Assembly (NCBI RefSeq): GCF_000739085.1
Contig: NZ_CP009110.1
Coordinates: 5,890,001 to 5,954,000 of the forward strand
DNA from: Amycolatopsis methanolica 239
Lineage (GTDB): Bacteria; Actinomycetota; Actinomycetes; Mycobacteriales; Pseudonocardiaceae
DNA length: 64,000 nucleotides
Direction of reading: 5' to 3'
Shown: positions 61,827 to 64,000 of the stretch, in pieces
Numbering within the stretch: position 1 is the first letter of the stretch
How the letters are laid out: the number at the start of each line of letters is the position of its first letter
Translations under genes and position numbers: made by a program
Notes under the pieces: generated by a model
Told to the model about the DNA's origin: nothing
Databases searched by the model: none
Seen by the model: only the letters and a program-made list of their open reading frames with translations

Positions 61827-62738
61827 ATGCGCGCGATTCTGGTGGTCAACCCGCAGGCCACGTCCACGACGGCCGGCGGGCGGGACGTGCTCGCGCACGC
61901 GCTGGCCAGCCAGGTGAAGCTGGAGGTCGTGGAGACCGACTACCGCGGCCACGCGCTGGCGGTGGCCAGGGACGCCACCCGGGACGGGGTCGACCTGGTG
62001 GTCGCCCACGGCGGTGACGGCACGGTGAACGAGGTCGTCAACGGCCTGCTCGCCGACGGGCCTGGCGCGCCGGTGCCCGCGCTCGGCGTCGTGCCCGGCG
62101 GGTCGGCCAACGTGTTCGCGCGCGCCCTCGGTGTTTCCCGGGATCCGGTGGAGGCCACGCACCAGCTGCTGTCGGCCATCGAGTCGGGCCGCAGCCGCCG
62201 CGTCGGGCTGGGCCTGGCGGACGGGCGGTGGTTCACCTTCAACGCGGGCCTCGGCTGGGACGCCGACGTGGTCGCCACGGTCGCCGACCGGCGCGGGAAG
62301 CAGACCAACGCGCTGCTGTACATGCGGGCGGCGGTGACGTGCTACTTCCGCCCGCGGTCGCCCCGGTTGCCGCTCACCGTGCACGTGCCCGGCGAAGAGC
62401 CGGCCGAGGTGCGGATGGCGTTCGTGTCGAACACGGATCCGTGGAGCTACCTCGGCGAGCGGCCCGTCCACCTCAACACCGGCAGCTCCTTCGAGCGGGG
62501 TCTCGGGCTGTTCGCGCTGCGCAAGCTGTCGCTGCCGCTGGTGTTCCGGCACGTCCGCCAGGCGCTGCGGGCGGAGGCCGAGCACCGCGGGAAGGCGCTC
62601 GTGAAGTACGACGACCTGGCGAAACTCAGCGTGACGGCCGAGGAGCCGGTAAACTTCCAGGTCGACGGCGACCTGATCGGCCGTCGGACGCACGTGGACT
62701 TCACGAGCGTGCCCGACGTGCTGACCGTGCTGGCGTGA
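61827..62738 (+). CDS. Diacylglycerol kinase-like lipid kinase
   Basis: A 303-residue protein of the DagK/YegS group. It opens RAILVVNPQATSTTAGGRDV, has the ATP-binding loop HGGDGTVNEVVNGLL and VVPGGSANVFARALG. The C-terminal beta-domain contains PVNFQVDGDLIGRRT. Such enzymes phosphorylate diacylglycerol or sphingosine-like lipids. ATG at 61827 lies about 10 nt after TACCCT, a weak -10. It is followed by the whiB1 promoter region. 61562-61826 upstream holds no other gene I can support. Confidence 0.93.
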   Translation: MRAILVVNPQATSTTAGGRDVLAHALASQVKLEVVETDYRGHALAVARDATRDGVDLVVAHGGDGTVNEVVNGLLADGPGAPVPALGVVPGGSANVFARALGVSRDPVEATHQLLSAIESGRSRRVGLGLADGRWFTFNAGLGWDADVVATVADRRGKQTNALLYMRAAVTCYFRPRSPRLPLTVHVPGEEPAEVRMAFVSNTDPWSYLGERPVHLNTGSSFERGLGLFALRKLSLPLVFRHVRQALRAEAEHRGKALVKYDDLAKLSVTAEEPVNFQVDGDLIGRRTHVDFTSVPDVLTVLA

Positions 62739-62861
62739 GTGATCGGTCCGGCGATCTGCAACTTGCCGTTCGTCGACGCACACGGTCCACTCACCGCATC
62801 GTCCTTCCCCCGCGAAGGCCGTTTCGGAGAGAAACCGCAGGTCAGCAGGGTCGCCTGACCA

Positions 62862-62877
62862 GGTGAGCTGACTCACC
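62862..62877 (+). promoter_or_regulatory. CRP-like site 1 upstream of whiB1
   Basis: GGTGAGCTGACTCACC contains GTGA-N6-TCAC exactly, the core of the CRP/FNR class consensus TGTGA-N6-TCACA. Its centre is about 134 bp before the whiB1 ATG. M. tuberculosis whiB1 is known to be controlled by the cAMP receptor protein through two sites. Confidence 0.7.
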
Positions 62878-62913
62878 GATGTTGCGAAAACACTTGTCGA
62901 AAGCGGTGCTTCG

Positions 62914-62929
62914 TGAAAGCATTCACAAG
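62914..62929 (+). promoter_or_regulatory. CRP-like site 2 upstream of whiB1
   Basis: CGTGAAAGCATTCACA also has the exact GTGA-N6-TCAC core and differs from TGTGA-N6-TCACA at one outer base. It is 52 bp (five helical turns) downstream of site 1 and about 80 bp before the ATG, so the two would lie on the same face of the helix. Confidence 0.75.
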
Positions 62930-63002
62930 CACCCCAAGAAACGATCCGCCATGACGACCTGTGGCGCAGCACGCTCTGCGCCCCGAGAAGGAGCTCACAG
63001 AA

Positions 63003-63254
63003 ATGGACTGGCGCCACGACGCTGCCTGCCGCGACGAGGACCCCGAGCTGTTCTTCCCTGTCGGGAACAGCGGTCCCGCGCTGCTGCAGATCGCCGAGGC
63101 GAAAGCCGTATGCCACCGCTGCCCGGCAGCGTCCGAGTGCCTGGCCTGGGCCCTGGCCAGCGGCCAGGACTCCGGTGTCTGGGGCGGGATGAGCGAAGAC
63201 GAGCGCCGTGCCCTGAAGCGCCGTCGTGCTCACATCGGCATGCGCACCGCCTGA
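63003..63254 (+). CDS. whiB1: WhiB1-type iron-sulfur regulator
   Basis: An 83-residue WhiB protein. ATG at 63003 follows AAGGAG. It carries the four cluster Cys (AACRDEDPELFF, then VCHRCPAASEC), GVWGGMSEDERRALKRRR and a basic C-terminus. The sequence is nearly the same as that of mycobacterial WhiB1 (MDWRH start, DPELFFPVGNSGPAL, QDSGVWGG). WhiB1 holds a [4Fe-4S] cluster that reacts with nitric oxide, binds the primary sigma factor and is essential in M. tuberculosis. Two CRP-like sites lie upstream. A hairpin terminator follows at 63350. Confidence 0.96.
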   Translation: MDWRHDAACRDEDPELFFPVGNSGPALLQIAEAKAVCHRCPAASECLAWALASGQDSGVWGGMSEDERRALKRRRAHIGMRTA

Positions 63255-63349
63255 CCTCTCCACGCGCTGCGGCGTCGCTTAACGCGTCTCTTACGAGAGT
63301 ACGCGGGACCTGACGCAGGGGCTCACACGCCCCCACTTAACGTTCGAAG

Positions 63350-63380
63350 GCCCGGCACCCACCTCCCGCGGGTGCCGGGC
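63350..63380 (+). terminator. Hairpin terminator after whiB1
   Basis: GCCCGGCACCC and GGGTGCCGGGC form a perfect 11-bp stem with a 9-nt loop (ACCTCCCGC), followed by TTGAATG. It lies 95 nt after the whiB1 stop. Confidence 0.85.
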
Positions 63381-64000
63381 TTGAATGTCCTGAGCAGGGA
63401 TTATTTGGCTTCGGCTGATCGCTGAGCGGGCGCCTCACGGTGCCCGGTGACGTTCCAACTTCGGCCCAGCTGCGGCTGCTGCCGGGCCGCCGCTCAGCCC
63501 CAACTGCTGCTTCCGCCTGGGAACCGCTGCCGCTTCGGCTCAGCCTCGGCTTCCGCCCCGCACCGGCACGGTTCTCGCCCCAGCCCAGCCCGGCTTTCGC
63601 CCCGGCCCAGCTCCCGCCTCGGCCCAGCGCTGGCTTCTGCTGCAGCCCGGCTGCCGCCACCTGCTCGGGCACCTCGCACCCGCGCGAGACGCCCACTCGC
63701 AAGGGCACCGTTGCCCCTCCCGCCTCGGCACCGTTGGCCCGCTCGCACCTTCCAAGCACCACTGGCCCACCCGCGAGGGCACGGTCGGGCACATCACGCA
63801 GGCGCCACTGGTCACCTCACGCGATGCGCACGACTGGCCCACTCACGCGGCCACGACTGGCCACCTCGCCCGGGCACGCCCGGCCATCTCACGCAAGCAC
63901 GGCTGCCCCACCCGTGCCCACCCCACCGAGCGGCCCCAAGGCAGGGCCCCAAGAAACTACGGCCGCCGCCCGAGGGGAAGCCTCAGCGCGGCCTCCGTGC
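63381..64000. repeat. Low-complexity, degenerate tandem repeats; no gene supported
   Basis: The last 620 bases hold no convincing gene. From about 63510 to 63670 runs of GCCTCGGCCCAGC and GGCTTTCGCCCCGG-like units alternate. From about 63755 to 63905 a degenerate unit of about 24-26 bases resembling CGACTGGCCACCTCACGCG recurs some five or six times. Frames over both parts are Arg, Pro, Gly and Ala-rich in all registers, which suggests they are not translated. The array may continue beyond the window. Confidence 0.55.

Noticed and set aside
63337..63842. Minus-strand frames after whiB1
   Set aside because: Low-complexity Gly/Ala/Arg translation in all frames over degenerate repeats; no start signals.

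Overview
The window is high-GC actinobacterial DNA with GTG starts, strong GGAGG-type ribosome sites and third-position GC bias. Gene content points to the Pseudonocardiaceae, most likely an Amycolatopsis-like chromosome. The evidence is a fused 2-oxoglutarate decarboxylase (kgd), WhiB1, a methylcrotonyl-CoA carboxylase operon, an Rv0194-like double ABC exporter, PucR and SigE-family regulators and a WXG/EspC-type secretion substrate cluster. The genus is an inference; no rRNA or tRNA gene is present. The window looks like chromosomal core and near-core DNA, not a phage or plasmid. No transposase, integrase or CRISPR array was seen.

Layout. 0-6 kb: beta-oxidation genes (thiolase cut by the window edge, a tandem double-TetR regulator, a lipoprotein, two adjacent acyl-CoA dehydrogenases). 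6-15 kb: a flavin oxidase, a frameshifted hydrolase with its TetR regulator, an ArsR-glyoxalase pair with a clear promoter/operator, an SDR/PhaC-like pair, GNAT/methionine aminopeptidase, and an ECF sigma factor with a coupled anti-sigma-like membrane protein. 15-22 kb: leucine catabolism (accD1-accA1-fadE) under a 44-bp palindromic operator, then a DHFR-like protein, a secreted SGNH lipase and a TetR regulator. 22-32 kb: metY-metX, a decayed AraC gene, an FAD monooxygenase, PucR, MOSC, quinone reductase and alanine dehydrogenase. 33-40 kb: an ABC ATPase/permease pair, a 1,248-residue fused ABC exporter and a GlcD-type oxidase.

40.5-46.4 kb is the most unusual part. It is a compact minus-strand cassette of YbaB-like protein, EspC-like small protein, a 1,086-residue toxin and two overlapping immunity-type genes. 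The toxin reads as a helical WXG-like export domain, a long Pro/Ser linker, a putative His/Cys autoprocessing protease and a C-terminal PD-(D/E)xK nuclease. 46.6-64 kb returns to core metabolism: kgd, a secreted subtilisin, an orphan betaine-type ABC ATPase, malic enzyme, an RmlC-like epimerase, a Tat-exported cholesterol oxidase, a MetE-like gene broken by a deletion, a diacylglycerol-kinase-like protein and whiB1 behind two CRP-like sites.

Cross-cutting themes. Three copies of an undescribed intergenic repeat (about 13.4, 38.9 and 50.5 kb) sit against gene 3' ends, and two of them even contain the neighbouring gene's stop codon. Several TetR genes have near-identical recognition helices, and matching GTTA-N8-TAAC-type palindromes lie before catabolic genes. 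Three genes are visibly broken. Three convergent pairs overlap at their stop codons.
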